NCBI RefSeq assembly: GCF_051307045.1
Contig: NZ_CP150452.1
Location: forward strand, 3,534,001 to 3,598,000
Reading direction: 5' to 3'
From: Dryocola sp031988645
GTDB lineage: Bacteria; Pseudomonadota; Gammaproteobacteria; Enterobacterales; Enterobacteriaceae
DNA length: 64,000 bases
Part shown: positions 28,073-37,428 of the stretch, one piece after another
Layout: each line of letters starts with the position of its first letter
Numbering within the stretch: the stretch's first letter is position 1
Notes under the pieces: generated by a model
What the model saw: only the letters and a program-made list of their open reading frames with translations
Databases searched by the model: none
What the model was told of the DNA's origin: nothing
Position numbers and translations under genes: made by a program

Positions 28073-29525
28073 TCAGGCCAGACGGAAGACCGAGATCGCC
28101 TGCTGCAGCTCGTCAGCCTGCCGCTGCTGCTCCTGTGCAGCCCGCACCGTCTGGGCCACGTGCTCCACATTCTCATGCACGCTATCATCGATGCGGGCGA
28201 CGCTCTCGTTTAGCTGCCTGATATTGGCGCTTTGCTGGCCGCTCATTTCGGACAGCTCCTCCACCAGGTTTGACAGCGCGCTGATGGAGGCGATGACCTG
28301 CTTCATCGTCTTGCCGGCATGTTCAACCTGCAGCGAGCCGTTGCGCGTGCACTCCACGGAGACCGCAATCAGCTGGCGAATATCCTTCGCCGCATTTTCA
28401 CAGCGCATCGCCAGCGTGCGGACCTCAGAGGCGACGACCGCAAAACCTTTGCCGTGCACGCCCGCCCGAGCCGCCTCCACGGAAGCGTTAAGGGAGAGGA
28501 TATTCGTCTGAAAAGCGATGCCGTCGATAAGCTCAAGGATATCGCTGATGCGCTGCGACTCATCCCGGATTTGCTCCATGGTATGCGTCGCCTCGTCGAT
28601 ACTCTCTCCGCCCCGCGCGGCAACGTCGCTCGCACGAGCGGCAAGCATCTTCGCTTCCTGAGATTTTTCGCTGGTAAGCGAGGCGGCACCGGTGAGCTGT
28701 TCCATAGCGCTCGCCGCGACGGGCCAGCGCCGTTGCCTGCTCGTCCGTGCGTTTAGAAAGGGCGGCGTTGCGTTCGATAATGCTTTGCGATGCGCGAAGA
28801 ACGTGCGCTACGCCTGCGCTGACCTTGCCGAGCGTGTCGCGCATCGTCATAAGCGTGGTGCTGAAGGTTTGCCCGAAAGGCGAATGGCTTGCCCTTTCGC
28901 TTCCCGCAAGCGTCAGGCAGCCGGATTCACGATTAATCTGTGCGGCCAGCCGCGCCACTTCGCTCGCCGAACGAGCGTCGTTAGCCATATGAACCGCCAT
29001 ATAAATAAGGATCGCGCTCTGGGCGACAACGAAGATGGCGTGAAACACCACCATATGAAAACCGGTATGCATAAAACAAATGATGCCCAACAGATCCTGC
29101 TCCTGCAGATAGTTAAATAATATATGATGTACCGCCGCGGTGGCCGCCCCCATTAATATCGGGCGATAATCGCGATAGGCCAGCAGAGCCGATAATAATA
29201 CGAATACTGAAAAGTGAAATTCCGTTTCCCCTTCTCCTAATTGAATCAGCAGGGCGGCAAAACCTAATAGCGTAAAGGCGTAAAAAAGCCGGGTGATAAG
29301 CCCCCCCGGAAATAAAACTCTGATAAAACTGGAGGTTACAGAAAGTATGCCGCCAACAATCAGCGCCAGCGCCAGGGATTCGTAAAGCCATCCCACGCCC
29401 ACTGCCACGGCAAATAATCCCCATACCAGCCAGAACATTAAAAGATCCGCATGCTGATAAATACGTTTGAAAGAGGCTATATCAGTTTGCTTTTGCGCTG
29501 TGTGAAAAAGAGTCATCGTTGCCAT
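28073..29525 (-). pseudogene. methyl-accepting chemotaxis protein with multi-pass membrane sensor, frameshifted (GGGCC at 28721-28725)
   Basis: About 484 residues after repair. Instead of a periplasmic sensor, the first ~180 residues form about six hydrophobic segments with a conserved core: ETEFHFSVFV, LAYRDYRP and AAVHHILFNYLQ. Acidic, Arg and paired His residues in the membrane could bind a small ligand or metal. A HAMP-like linker and a signalling domain follow (GKGFAVVASEVRTLA). The frame fails after RTDEQATALA; VAASAMEQLTGAASL continues after deleting one base at 28721-28725. ATG 29525 is preferred; GTG 29537 is possible. Confidence 0.85.
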
Positions 29526-29791
29526 TGCGTCATCCACAATTATTGTTATGAGGTGTTTTCGCGACTTTATTATCGTCTCAGGAAAAAGCGTAGATGCTTT
29601 ATTGGCGCGGAGTTAAGTTTTTACCGGCTTATAAATAAACTCTGCTTCCTGTTTGTTTAATTTGAATTAAGTCAGCTAAGTGTATGCCTGGGCCTGCAGG
29701 CGCCCGACGCCAGGAATAAACTGGAAGGGTTAGACATTTCAGCAAAAACAACCAGGCTTTAAGGATGTGTAAACAAAACGGAGAACGACTA

Positions 29792-30688
29792 ATGGCAAAT
29801 CACCAGTCTAAAATACAGGATCCGCGCACCCAGTATCATACCGGCGAGTATCCTAAGCAGAAGCAACCGGCTCCGGGGATTCAGGCGAAGATGGATCCGG
29901 TTCCCGACTGCGGCGAAAGCACCTATGTCGGAAGCGGAAGGCTCAAGGATCGTAAAGCGCTGGTGACCGGTGGCGATTCGGGTATTGGTCGCGCCGCCGC
30001 CATCGCTTACGCGCGCGAAGGTGCCGATGTGGTGATTAACTATCTTCCCGCCGAGCAGGAAGACGCCGAGCAGGTGAAAGTTTTAATCGAAGAGGCCGGC
30101 CGTAAAGCGGTGCTGATTCCGGGCGATTTGAGCGATGAAAAATTTGCCCGCTCCCTGGTGCAGCAGGCCGTTAAAGAGCTTGGCGGGCTGGATATCCTGG
30201 CGCTGGTGGCCGGTAAACAAACGGCGGTGGAAGAGATTGCCGATTTGACCAGCGAGCAGTTCCAGAAAACTTATGCGGTAAACGTTTTTGCTCTCTTCTG
30301 GATAACCCAGGAGGCCCTGCCGCATCTGAAACCCGGCGCGAGCATTATCACCACCTCGTCAATCCAGGCCTATCAGCCAAGCCCGCATTTGCTGGACTAC
30401 GCCTCAACCAAGGCCGCCATCCTGAACTACAGCCGCGGGCTGGCTAAGCAGGTCGCGGAAAAAGGTATTCGTGTAAACGTTGTGGCGCCGGGGCCAATCT
30501 GGACCGCGCTGCAGATTTCCGGCGGCCAGACGCAGGAAAAAATTCCGCAGTTCGGCCAGCAGACGCCGATGAAACGCGCGGGCCAGCCGGCGGAGCTTGC
30601 GCCGGTGTATGTGTATCTGGCAAGTCAGGAATCAAGCTACGTTACCGCGGAAGTGCACGGCGTGTGCGGCGGGGAACATTTAGGCTAA
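29792..30688 (+). CDS. yghA: NADP-dependent aldehyde/short-chain dehydrogenase YghA
   Basis: A 298-residue short-chain dehydrogenase almost identical in pattern to E. coli YghA. The Rossmann motif is ALVTGGDSGIGRA and the catalytic Ser-Tyr-Lys lies in TTSSIQAYQPSPHLLDYASTKAAI. The N-terminal QYHTGEYPKQKQPAPGIQ segment is diagnostic of this subfamily. The ATG at 29792, after GGAG, is preferred to 29765. It marks the return to E. coli gene order (yghA-exbD-exbB-metC). Confidence 0.94.
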   Translation: MANHQSKIQDPRTQYHTGEYPKQKQPAPGIQAKMDPVPDCGESTYVGSGRLKDRKALVTGGDSGIGRAAAIAYAREGADVVINYLPAEQEDAEQVKVLIEEAGRKAVLIPGDLSDEKFARSLVQQAVKELGGLDILALVAGKQTAVEEIADLTSEQFQKTYAVNVFALFWITQEALPHLKPGASIITTSSIQAYQPSPHLLDYASTKAAILNYSRGLAKQVAEKGIRVNVVAPGPIWTALQISGGQTQEKIPQFGQQTPMKRAGQPAELAPVYVYLASQESSYVTAEVHGVCGGEHLG

Positions 30689-30694
30689 AAAAAA

Positions 30695-30719
30695 ATGGCG
30701 TGGTTTTTAACCACGCCAT
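30695..30719. terminator. bidirectional terminator between yghA and exbD
   Basis: ATGGCGTGGTT-TTT-AACCACGCCAT, an 11-bp perfect stem with a long A tract on the left; serves exbD strongly on the minus strand (T run) and yghA weakly. Confidence 0.8.
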
Positions 30720-30738
30720 CTCTTATTACTGCATATTA

Positions 30739-31164
30739 TTACTGAGCTTTAGTCACTTCCTGTCCTACCAGCCCAATTTTTAAATATCCAGCCTGATGCA
30801 GCGTATCCATTACGTTCATCATCGTTTCGTAGTCTACCGTTTTATCGGCGCGGAAGAAGATGGTGGTGTCCTTCTTGCCTTCGGTAGCGGCGGTCAGCAC
30901 GTTGATCATGCTTTCTTTCGTCACCGGGTCATTGCCGACGAACATGGTGTTGTCGGCCTTAACGGAAAGATAAACCGGTTTTTCCGGACGCGGCTGCGGC
31001 TGGCTGGAAGACGCGGGAAGATTCACCTTCACGTCCACGGTCGCCAGCGGCGCTGCCACCATAAAGATGATCAGCAAGACCAGCATTACGTCGATAAACG
31101 GCGTAACGTTGATTTCATGCATTTCACCGTTATCGTCGAGATTTTCGTTAAGATGCATCGCCAT
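30739..31164 (-). CDS. exbD: TonB system transport protein ExbD
   Basis: ExbD couples proton flow through the inner membrane to TonB-dependent transport. The 141-residue protein has one TM helix with the essential D25 (NVTPFIDVMLVLLIIFMVAAPL) and a periplasmic domain ending ADKTVDYETMMNVMDTLHQAGY. It follows exbB after 6 bases. Confidence 0.97.
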   Translation of the reverse strand: MAMHLNENLDDNGEMHEINVTPFIDVMLVLLIIFMVAAPLATVDVKVNLPASSSQPQPRPEKPVYLSVKADNTMFVGNDPVTKESMINVLTAATEGKKDTTIFFRADKTVDYETMMNVMDTLHQAGYLKIGLVGQEVTKAQ

Positions 31165-31170
31165 GGGTTA

Positions 31171-31905
31171 TCAGCTCACACGCAGTTTCTGAGTGGAACG
31201 CACCGGACGAGACTGGGAGCTGGCCTCTAAATCCAGATCGCGGCTTTGCAGCAGCAGCACCTGTGCCGCCACGTCGCCCAGCGACGCTTTATAGCCGCCG
31301 ATCACGCGGGCGAAAATGTTGTAGATAACAACCGCCGGGATAGCCGCAACCAGGCCTATTGCCGTTGCCAGCAGGGCTTCGGCAATGCCGGGCGCGACAA
31401 CCGCAAGGTTGGTGGTTTGCGTCTGGGCGATGCCGATAAAGCTGTTCATGATGCCCCATACCGTCCCGAACAGGCCGATAAACGGCGAGATGGCGCCGAT
31501 GGTGGCCAGATAGCCGTTGCCGCGGCCCATATGACGGCCGACGGCGGCTACGCGACGCTCCAAGCGGAAACCGGTACGCTCTTTAATGCCTTCGTTATCT
31601 TCGCTTCCGGCAGACAGCTCCAGCTCGTTTTGGGCTTCGTTAATCAATACGGTGCTAAGGCTGCGCGCGCCGAAGGCGGCGGCCATTTCGCTGGCCTCGT
31701 CCAAAGAGCGGGCGTTGCTCAACTGCTGCTGTTCACGCTTCAGGCGGCGCTTCTGGGTGAGCAGCTCAAAGCTTTTGCTAAAGAAGATGGCCCAGGTGAC
31801 GACGGAGGCCAGAATCAGGCCGATCATCACAATCTTTACCACGATGTCGGCATGCTGATACATGCCCCAGACGGAGAGATCCGTCTGCATCAAATTATTC
31901 GTCAC
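31171..31905 (-). CDS. exbB: TonB system transport protein ExbB
   Basis: ExbB forms the pentameric proton channel with ExbD. The 244-residue protein has three TM segments, conserved GIMNSFIGIAQTQTTNLAVVAPGIAEAL in TM2 and IYNIFARVIGGYKA after TM3. It is first in exbB-exbD. The upstream Fur-box-like site fits iron control. Confidence 0.97.
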   Translation of the reverse strand: MTNNLMQTDLSVWGMYQHADIVVKIVMIGLILASVVTWAIFFSKSFELLTQKRRLKREQQQLSNARSLDEASEMAAAFGARSLSTVLINEAQNELELSAGSEDNEGIKERTGFRLERRVAAVGRHMGRGNGYLATIGAISPFIGLFGTVWGIMNSFIGIAQTQTTNLAVVAPGIAEALLATAIGLVAAIPAVVIYNIFARVIGGYKASLGDVAAQVLLLQSRDLDLEASSQSRPVRSTQKLRVS

Positions 31906-31967
31906 TCTAACTCTCCACCGCGAAATAATACAAAAACTGGGCGTAATAATATCAAAACGACATCGAA

Positions 31968-31987
31968 TTGATAGTAGTTCTCATTAG
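31968..31987 (-). promoter_or_regulatory. Fur-box-like site before exbB
   Basis: TTGATAGTAGTTCTCATTAG (plus strand) resembles the Fur consensus of repeated GATAAT hexamers (GATAATGATAATCATTATC) when read on either strand. It lies about 60 bases upstream of the exbB start, where E. coli exbB is Fur regulated. Confidence 0.6.
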
Positions 31988-32128
31988 TATTTGCAGAGTG
32001 CCTGAAATTGTCTATGCATTCCTTGCGTTTACGCAGCAAAACCGCGCGGCCGCCGAATTTTCAGCTTTTTTTGTCAACCTGAAGAAACGGCATGAGGCAG
32101 CTTATGTAAACCGTGATAAGTTATGTTT

Positions 32129-32144
32129 AGACATCCAGACGTTT
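32129..32144 (+). promoter_or_regulatory. tandem met boxes (MetJ operator) before metC
   Basis: AGACATCC followed directly by AGACGTTT: two adjacent 8-base matches to the MetJ consensus AGACGTCT, 18 bases before the metC start. MetJ with S-adenosylmethionine is expected to repress metC here. Confidence 0.8.
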
Positions 32145-32161
32145 AAACGGGGTAAGAGGAA

Positions 32162-33349
32162 ATGGCAGCGAAGCACATTGAAACGGCGCTGGTAAACGCC
32201 GGTCGCGATAAAAAATTCACCCAGGGATCGGTCAACAGCGTTATTCAGCGCGCTTCATCTTTGGTCTTTGAAACCGTGGAAGCCAAAAGGCAGGCTACAG
32301 CGAACCGGGCGAAGGGCGAGTTGTTCTATGGGCGTCGCGGCACCCTTACCCATTTTTCTTTGCAGGAAGCGATGTGCGAGCTGGAAGGCGGCGCGGGCTG
32401 CGCGCTCTACCCTTGCGGCGCCGCCGCCGTGGCAAACGCCATTCTGGCCTTTGTTGAACAAGGCGATAACGTGCTGATGACCGGCACCGCCTACGAGCCC
32501 AGCCAGGACTTCTGTACCAAGGTCCTCGCAAGGCTTGGGGTGACCACTACCTGGTTCGATCCCCTCATCGGCGCGGCAATCGCGGACCTGGTGCAGCCCA
32601 ACACCAAAGTCGTGTTCCTTGAATCCCCAGGCTCCGTAACCATGGAGGTTCACGACGTGCCGGCGATCGTGAAAGCGGTTCGCAGCGTCGCGCCCGAGGC
32701 TATCATCATGATAGATAACACCTGGGCGGCGGGCATATTATTTAAGGCCCTGGAGTTTGGCGTCGATATCTCCATTCAGGCGGGCACCAAATATCTGATT
32801 GGCCATTCCGACGCAATGGTGGGCACCGCCGTTGCCAATGCCCGCTGCTGGGATCGGCTGCGCGAGAACTCCTATCTGATGGGCCAGATGCTCGACGCCG
32901 ACACCGCTTATATGACCAGCCGGGGGCTGCGCACGCTGGGCGTGCGTTTACGTCAGCATCATGAAAGCAGTTTAAAACTTGCCGAATGGCTGGCCGGGCA
33001 CCCGCTAGTTGAACGTGTTAACCACCCGGCGCTTCCGGGCAGCAAAGGCCATGAATTCTGGAAACGTGACTTTACAGGCAGCAGCGGACTGTTCTCTTTC
33101 ATCCTGAAAAAACGCTTAAACGATGAGCAGCTGCAGCATTACCTCAACCCTTTCCGTTATTTCAGCATGGCCTATTCCTGGGGAGGCTACGAATCGCTTA
33201 TCCTTGCCAATCAGCCGGAGGAGCTGGCTGAGATTCGCCCGGCGGGCGGCGTGGACTTTTCAGGAACCTTAGTTCGCGTCCATATCGGGCTGGAAAACGT
33301 CGAGGATCTGCAGGCCGATCTCGCTGCGGGTTTCCAGCGCATAGCCTGA
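32162..33349 (+). CDS. metC: cystathionine beta-lyase
   Basis: MetC splits cystathionine into homocysteine, pyruvate and ammonia in methionine synthesis, using PLP. The 395-residue protein matches E. coli in length and has the substrate region LFYGRRGTLTHFSLQ, the PLP-binding MIDNTWAAG and the Schiff-base lysine in IQAGTKYLIGHSDAM. A met-box pair precedes it. Confidence 0.97.
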   Translation: MAAKHIETALVNAGRDKKFTQGSVNSVIQRASSLVFETVEAKRQATANRAKGELFYGRRGTLTHFSLQEAMCELEGGAGCALYPCGAAAVANAILAFVEQGDNVLMTGTAYEPSQDFCTKVLARLGVTTTWFDPLIGAAIADLVQPNTKVVFLESPGSVTMEVHDVPAIVKAVRSVAPEAIIMIDNTWAAGILFKALEFGVDISIQAGTKYLIGHSDAMVGTAVANARCWDRLRENSYLMGQMLDADTAYMTSRGLRTLGVRLRQHHESSLKLAEWLAGHPLVERVNHPALPGSKGHEFWKRDFTGSSGLFSFILKKRLNDEQLQHYLNPFRYFSMAYSWGGYESLILANQPEELAEIRPAGGVDFSGTLVRVHIGLENVEDLQADLAAGFQRIA

Positions 33350-33407
33350 AGTTGCCAGATATGGACACCTCAAGAGACAGAAATTTGTTTGCCGCTGTGA
33401 TTTGTTG

Positions 33408-33438
33408 AGCCCGCGATCAAGGTGCCGTGGGCTTTTTA
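33408..33438 (+). terminator. terminator after metC
   Basis: AGCCCGCG ... CGTGGGCT imperfect stem followed by five T, 60 bases past metC. Confidence 0.7.
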
Positions 33439-33511
33439 GCGTTACACTGTATCTAAAATAAGGTTCGCCCTGTTTCAGGCGTACCACCTAAGCGGTTCCA
33501 CAGGATTTTCC

Positions 33512-34171
33512 ATGGCTGTCATACAAAATATCGTCCAGGCGCTTTGGCAACATGACTTTGCCGCCCTGGCAAACCCGCATGTTATTGGTGTTGTCTATTG
33601 CGTCATGTTTGCAACGCTGTTTTTAGAAAATGGGCTGCTGCCGGCCTCGTTTCTGCCGGGCGACAGCCTGCTGCTGCTGGCGGGCGCGCTGGTGGCGAAA
33701 GGGGTAATGGATTTCGTTCCGACAATGGTGATTTTAACTACCGCCGCAAGCCTCGGCTGCTGGCTGAGCTATTTACAGGGCCGCTGGCTGGGCAACACCA
33801 AAACGGTAAAAGGCTGGCTGAGCCAGCTGCCCGCCCAGTATCACCAGCGAGCCACGCATATGTTCGACAGGCACGGGCTGCTGGCCCTGCTCGCCGGACG
33901 TTTTCTGGCGTTTGTTCGTACCCTGCTGCCGACCATGGCGGGCATTTCCGGCCTCAGCAACCGCCGTTTCCAGTTCTTTAACTGGCTGAGCGCCCTGCTG
34001 TGGGTTGGCGTGGTGACAAGCTTTGGCTATGCGCTGAGCATGATTCCTTTTGTGAAGCGTCATGAGGATCAGGTGATGACTTTCCTGATGATCCTGCCCA
34101 TCGCCCTGCTGGTTGCCGGTCTGGTCGGCACGGTGTTCGTGGTGCTCAAAAAAAAAGTTAGGCTCGCGTAG
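33512..34171 (+). CDS. yghB: DedA family membrane protein YghB
   Basis: A 219-residue inner-membrane protein of the DedA superfamily, same length as E. coli YghB, which with YqjA supports cell division and proton-motive-force homeostasis. The DedA motifs FLENGLLPASFLPGDSLLLLAG and GRFLAFVRTLLPTMAGISG carry the conserved acidic and arginine residues. Confidence 0.95.
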   Translation: MAVIQNIVQALWQHDFAALANPHVIGVVYCVMFATLFLENGLLPASFLPGDSLLLLAGALVAKGVMDFVPTMVILTTAASLGCWLSYLQGRWLGNTKTVKGWLSQLPAQYHQRATHMFDRHGLLALLAGRFLAFVRTLLPTMAGISGLSNRRFQFFNWLSALLWVGVVTSFGYALSMIPFVKRHEDQVMTFLMILPIALLVAGLVGTVFVVLKKKVRLA

Positions 34172-34177
34172 CTAAAT

Positions 34178-34203
34178 CCCCGGCCAGCCGCGCCGGGGTT
34201 TTT
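34178..34203. terminator. terminator between convergent yghB and yqhC
   Basis: CCCCGGC-cagccgc-GCCGGGG followed by five T; overlaps the yqhC stop. Confidence 0.75.
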
Positions 34204-35093
34204 ACATGGTGCGCATGCGCGCCACATCCTCACCCGGCGTCACGCCGAAATAACGCTTAAACTCGCGGCTAAACTGCGAAGCGCTCTCATATCCCACCCG
34301 CACCGCGGCGGTACTGGCTTTTAATCCATCGTGTAAAATCAGCATCCTCGCCTTATGCAGCCGGTAGCTTTTCAGGTATTGCAGCGGCGAGGTGCTGGTG
34401 ACGGACTTGAAGTTATGGTGAAACGCCGAGACGCTCATGTTGGCCCTCCGCGGCGAGCTGGTCAACGGAGAGGTTCTCGGTGTACTGCGTCTCGATGCGC
34501 CTGAGCACGCGGCTTATCAGGCTGAAATGGGTCTGACGGCTGACCAGCGCCAGCAGCGCGCCGCCTCGCGGCCCGGTGAGAATATGGTAGAGAATTTCGC
34601 GCACGATCTGCTTGCCGAGGATACGCGCGTCCAGCGGGTGCTCCAGCACATCTAACAGGCGTTCCACCGCGCACAGAATTTCATCGGAAAGCTCGGCTGA
34701 GTTAATCCCCGTAGAGCAGGCCTGCGGATGGAAAAGATCGTCCTCACCGATATCCATCAGCAGGTCCTGCAGCTGCAGAATATCGACTTTAATGCGCATT
34801 CCCGCCAGCGGCACCTCAGGAGTCGCAAAAGTTTCACATTCGAAGGGTAAAGGTACCGTAAGCAGCAGATATTCGTTTGCGTCGTAGCGAAACACGCGAT
34901 CGTTGATATAGCCCGTTTTGTGGCCGGAAAAGAGAATCACAATCCCCGGCTCGTACATCACCGGCGTTCTGGCATTAGGCTTAGTGCCGTACAGCAGGCG
35001 CACGTCGGGCAGCGCCTGAAGCGCGCTGCTTTCATTTTCTATCAGATGATTAATTTTCTGCGTCAGCTGCTGACAGATCGTTTTCCGGTTCAT
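34202..35093 (-). pseudogene. yqhC: AraC family regulator YqhC, frameshifted (GGCCC at 34442-34446)
   Basis: YqhC is the aldehyde-responsive activator of yqhD and dkgA. After repair it has about 296 residues: an N-terminal AraC effector domain (LLYGTKPNARTPVMYEPGIVILFSG) and a C-terminal pair of helix-turn-helices (ANMSVSAFHHNFKSVTSTSP, VGYESASQFSREFKRYFGVTPGE). The frame is lost after SVDQLAAE, exactly at the first recognition helix, and restored by deleting one base of GGCCC at 34442-34446. Its target genes next door are intact. Confidence 0.92.
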
Positions 35094-35287
35094 TTTTATC
35101 CGCTCCACAAGGCTTTTTTAGCTATGACAGTGTGCGACGAACAGGATTTTTTCTCCAGCCGCGTGGAGAAATGGGCAAGACAAAGGCAGGAATATGCATT
35201 GAGGGATAGCGTGCGTGAGCCGACAATGGGCCACATCAAAAAGCGACAGGCGATGTCTTTTTTCACCCACCTACCGGGAATCTGATA

Positions 35288-36451
35288 ATGAACAATTTTA
35301 ATCTCCATACCCCAACCCGCATCCTGTTTGGTAAAGGCGCAATTGCTGAACTGCGCGACCAGATCCCTGCCGGCGCCCGCGTGCTCGTCACCTACGGCGG
35401 CGGCAGCGTGAAGAAAAACGGCGTGCTGAATCAGGTTTATGCCGCGCTGGAAGGCCTGGACGTGCTGGAGTTCGGCGGTATCGAGCCAAACCCAACCTAC
35501 GAAACGCTGATGAAAGCGGTCGATATCGTGCGCAAAGAGAACGTAAGTTTCCTGCTGGCGGTCGGCGGCGGCTCCGTTCTGGACGGCACCAAGTTTATCG
35601 CCGCCGCGGCGAACTATCCGCTGGAAAGCGATCCGTGGAATATCCTGCTGACCCGCGGCGAAGACGTTAAAAGCGCCATCCCTATGGGTTCCGTACTGAC
35701 GCTGCCGGCAACAGGCTCCGAATCAAACAAAGGCGCGGTGGTTTCCCGGCGCGCAACCGGCGACAAACAGGCGTTTATGTCCGAGCACGTTCAGCCGGTC
35801 TTCGCCGTGCTCGATCCGGTTTATACCTACACCCTGCCTGCGCGTCAGGTTGCAAACGGCGTGGTGGACGCTTTCGTTCATACCGTTGAGCAGTACATCA
35901 CCTGGCCTGTCAACGCCAAAGTACAGGATCGTTTTGCGGAAGGCATCCTGCTGACGCTGGTTGAAGAAGGCCCGAAGGCGTTGAAAGAGCCGGAAAATTA
36001 CGACGTGCGCGCAAACGTAATGTGGGCCGCGACCATGGCGTTGAATGGCCTGATTGGCGCAGGCGTACCTCAGGACTGGGCAACGCACATGCTGGGCCAC
36101 GAGCTGACCGCCATGCACGGCCTGGACCACGCCCAGACTCTGGCGGTGGTCCTGCCTTCCCTGCTCAATGAAAAGCGCAATGAGAAACGCGCCAAGCTGC
36201 TGCAGTACGCGCAGCGCGTGTGGGATATCACCAGCGGTAGCGAAGAAGAACGTATTGACGCCGCCATTGAGGCAACGCGTAATTTCTTCGAACAAATGGG
36301 CGCCCCGACCCGCCTGTCAGCTTACGGCCTGGACGGCAGCACTATTCCCGCGCTGCTGGTCAAACTTGAAGAGAAAGGCATGACCCGGCTCGGCGAACAT
36401 CAGGATATTACCCTTGACGTAAGCCGCCGTATTTACGAAGCGGCGCGCTAA
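35288..36451 (+). CDS. yqhD: NADPH-dependent aldehyde reductase/alcohol dehydrogenase YqhD
   Basis: YqhD is an iron-type (group III) alcohol dehydrogenase that reduces toxic aldehydes with NADPH. The 387-residue protein equals E. coli in length. Visible are the cofactor region VTYGGGSVKKNGV, VGGGSVLDGTKF and metal ligands Asp/His/His in VVDAFVHTVEQY, LGHELTAMHGLDHAQTL. It is divergent from its regulator yqhC and followed by dkgA, forming an aldehyde-defence group. Confidence 0.96.
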   Translation: MNNFNLHTPTRILFGKGAIAELRDQIPAGARVLVTYGGGSVKKNGVLNQVYAALEGLDVLEFGGIEPNPTYETLMKAVDIVRKENVSFLLAVGGGSVLDGTKFIAAAANYPLESDPWNILLTRGEDVKSAIPMGSVLTLPATGSESNKGAVVSRRATGDKQAFMSEHVQPVFAVLDPVYTYTLPARQVANGVVDAFVHTVEQYITWPVNAKVQDRFAEGILLTLVEEGPKALKEPENYDVRANVMWAATMALNGLIGAGVPQDWATHMLGHELTAMHGLDHAQTLAVVLPSLLNEKRNEKRAKLLQYAQRVWDITSGSEEERIDAAIEATRNFFEQMGAPTRLSAYGLDGSTIPALLVKLEEKGMTRLGEHQDITLDVSRRIYEAAR

Positions 36452-36512
36452 GTAATTTAGCCACCTGGCTTCCGTTTTCGGGTATTTGGTCCAGACTTAA
36501 ATGCAATTCTTA

Positions 36513-36533
36513 CACCGGGGCCCGGCCCCGGTG
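36513..36533. repeat. GC-rich palindrome between yqhD and dkgA
   Basis: Two perfect 10-base arms (CACCGGGGCC and its complement GGCCCCGGTG) flank a single C. Without that C the site would be a perfect 20-base palindrome with GGCCGGCC at its centre; compare the GGCC-to-GGCCC changes in the frameshifted genes. Confidence 0.75.
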
Positions 36534-36556
36534 AATCGCTCATTAAGGAGGAACGC

Positions 36557-37384
36557 ATGGCAAATCCAACAGTAATCAAGCTCCAGGACGGAAACGTGAT
36601 GCCTCAGCTGGGCCTCGGCGTGTGGCAAGCCAGTAACGATCAGGTACTGCTCGCCATCGATAAGGCTCTGGAAGTTGGCTATCGCTCCATTGATACTGCC
36701 GCGGCGTACAAAAACGAGGACGGCGTGGGCAACGCCCTGAAAAATGCAGGCCTGCCGCGCGAAGAATTATTTATCACCACTAAACTCTGGAATGAAGATC
36801 AGCAGCGGCCGCATCAGGCGCTGGAAGAAAGCCTGAAAAAACTGCAGCTCGATCATGTCGATCTCTATCTGATGCACTGGCCCGTGCCGGGCAAAGACCA
36901 CTATGTTGAAGCCTGGAAAGGGATGATTGAGCTGCAAAAGCAGGGCCTTGCGAAAAGCATCGGCGTCTGTAATTTCCAGGTCAACCATTTACAAAGGCTG
37001 ATTGATGAAACGGGCGTGACGCCGGTTATCAACCAGATTGAGCTGCATCCGCTGCTGCAGCAGCGTCAGCTTCACTCATGGAACGCCACGCATAAGATTC
37101 AGACCGAATCATGGAGCCCGTTAGCGCAGGGCGGCGAAGGCGTTTTCGACCAGAAAATCATCCGTGATCTGGCGGATAAATACGGCAAAACGCCGGCGCA
37201 GATCGTTATCCGCTGGCATCTGGACAGCGGCCTGGTGGTGATTCCGAAATCGGTCACGCCGTCGCGCATCGTCGAAAACTTTAACGTCTTTGATTTCCGT
37301 CTGGATAAAGACGAGCTGGGCGAGATTGCGAAGCTGGATAGCAACAGGCGTCTGGGGCCGGACCCGGATGTGTTCGGCGATTAA
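36557..37384 (+). CDS. dkgA: 2,5-didehydrogluconate reductase DkgA
   Basis: An aldo/keto reductase (275 residues, as in E. coli YqhE) that reduces 2,5-diketo-D-gluconate, methylglyoxal and beta-keto esters with NADPH. The catalytic tetrad is visible: Asp/Tyr in SIDTAAAYKNEDGVG, Lys in FITTKLWNED and His in DLYLMHWPVPG. The C-terminal cofactor motif is VIPKSVTPSRIVEN. AAGGAGG precedes the ATG. Controlled with yqhD by YqhC. Confidence 0.96.
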   Translation: MANPTVIKLQDGNVMPQLGLGVWQASNDQVLLAIDKALEVGYRSIDTAAAYKNEDGVGNALKNAGLPREELFITTKLWNEDQQRPHQALEESLKKLQLDHVDLYLMHWPVPGKDHYVEAWKGMIELQKQGLAKSIGVCNFQVNHLQRLIDETGVTPVINQIELHPLLQQRQLHSWNATHKIQTESWSPLAQGGEGVFDQKIIRDLADKYGKTPAQIVIRWHLDSGLVVIPKSVTPSRIVENFNVFDFRLDKDELGEIAKLDSNRRLGPDPDVFGD

Positions 37385-37393
37385 AAAACAGCT

Positions 37394-37417
37394 ACCCTCT
37401 CCCGTGCGGGAGAGGGT
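37394..37417. terminator. hairpin between convergent dkgA and ygiQ
   Basis: ACCCTCTCCC-GTGC-GGGAGAGGGT, perfect 10-bp stem; no T tract, so termination efficiency is uncertain. Confidence 0.6.
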
Positions 37418-37428
37418 AAGAGCAACGC

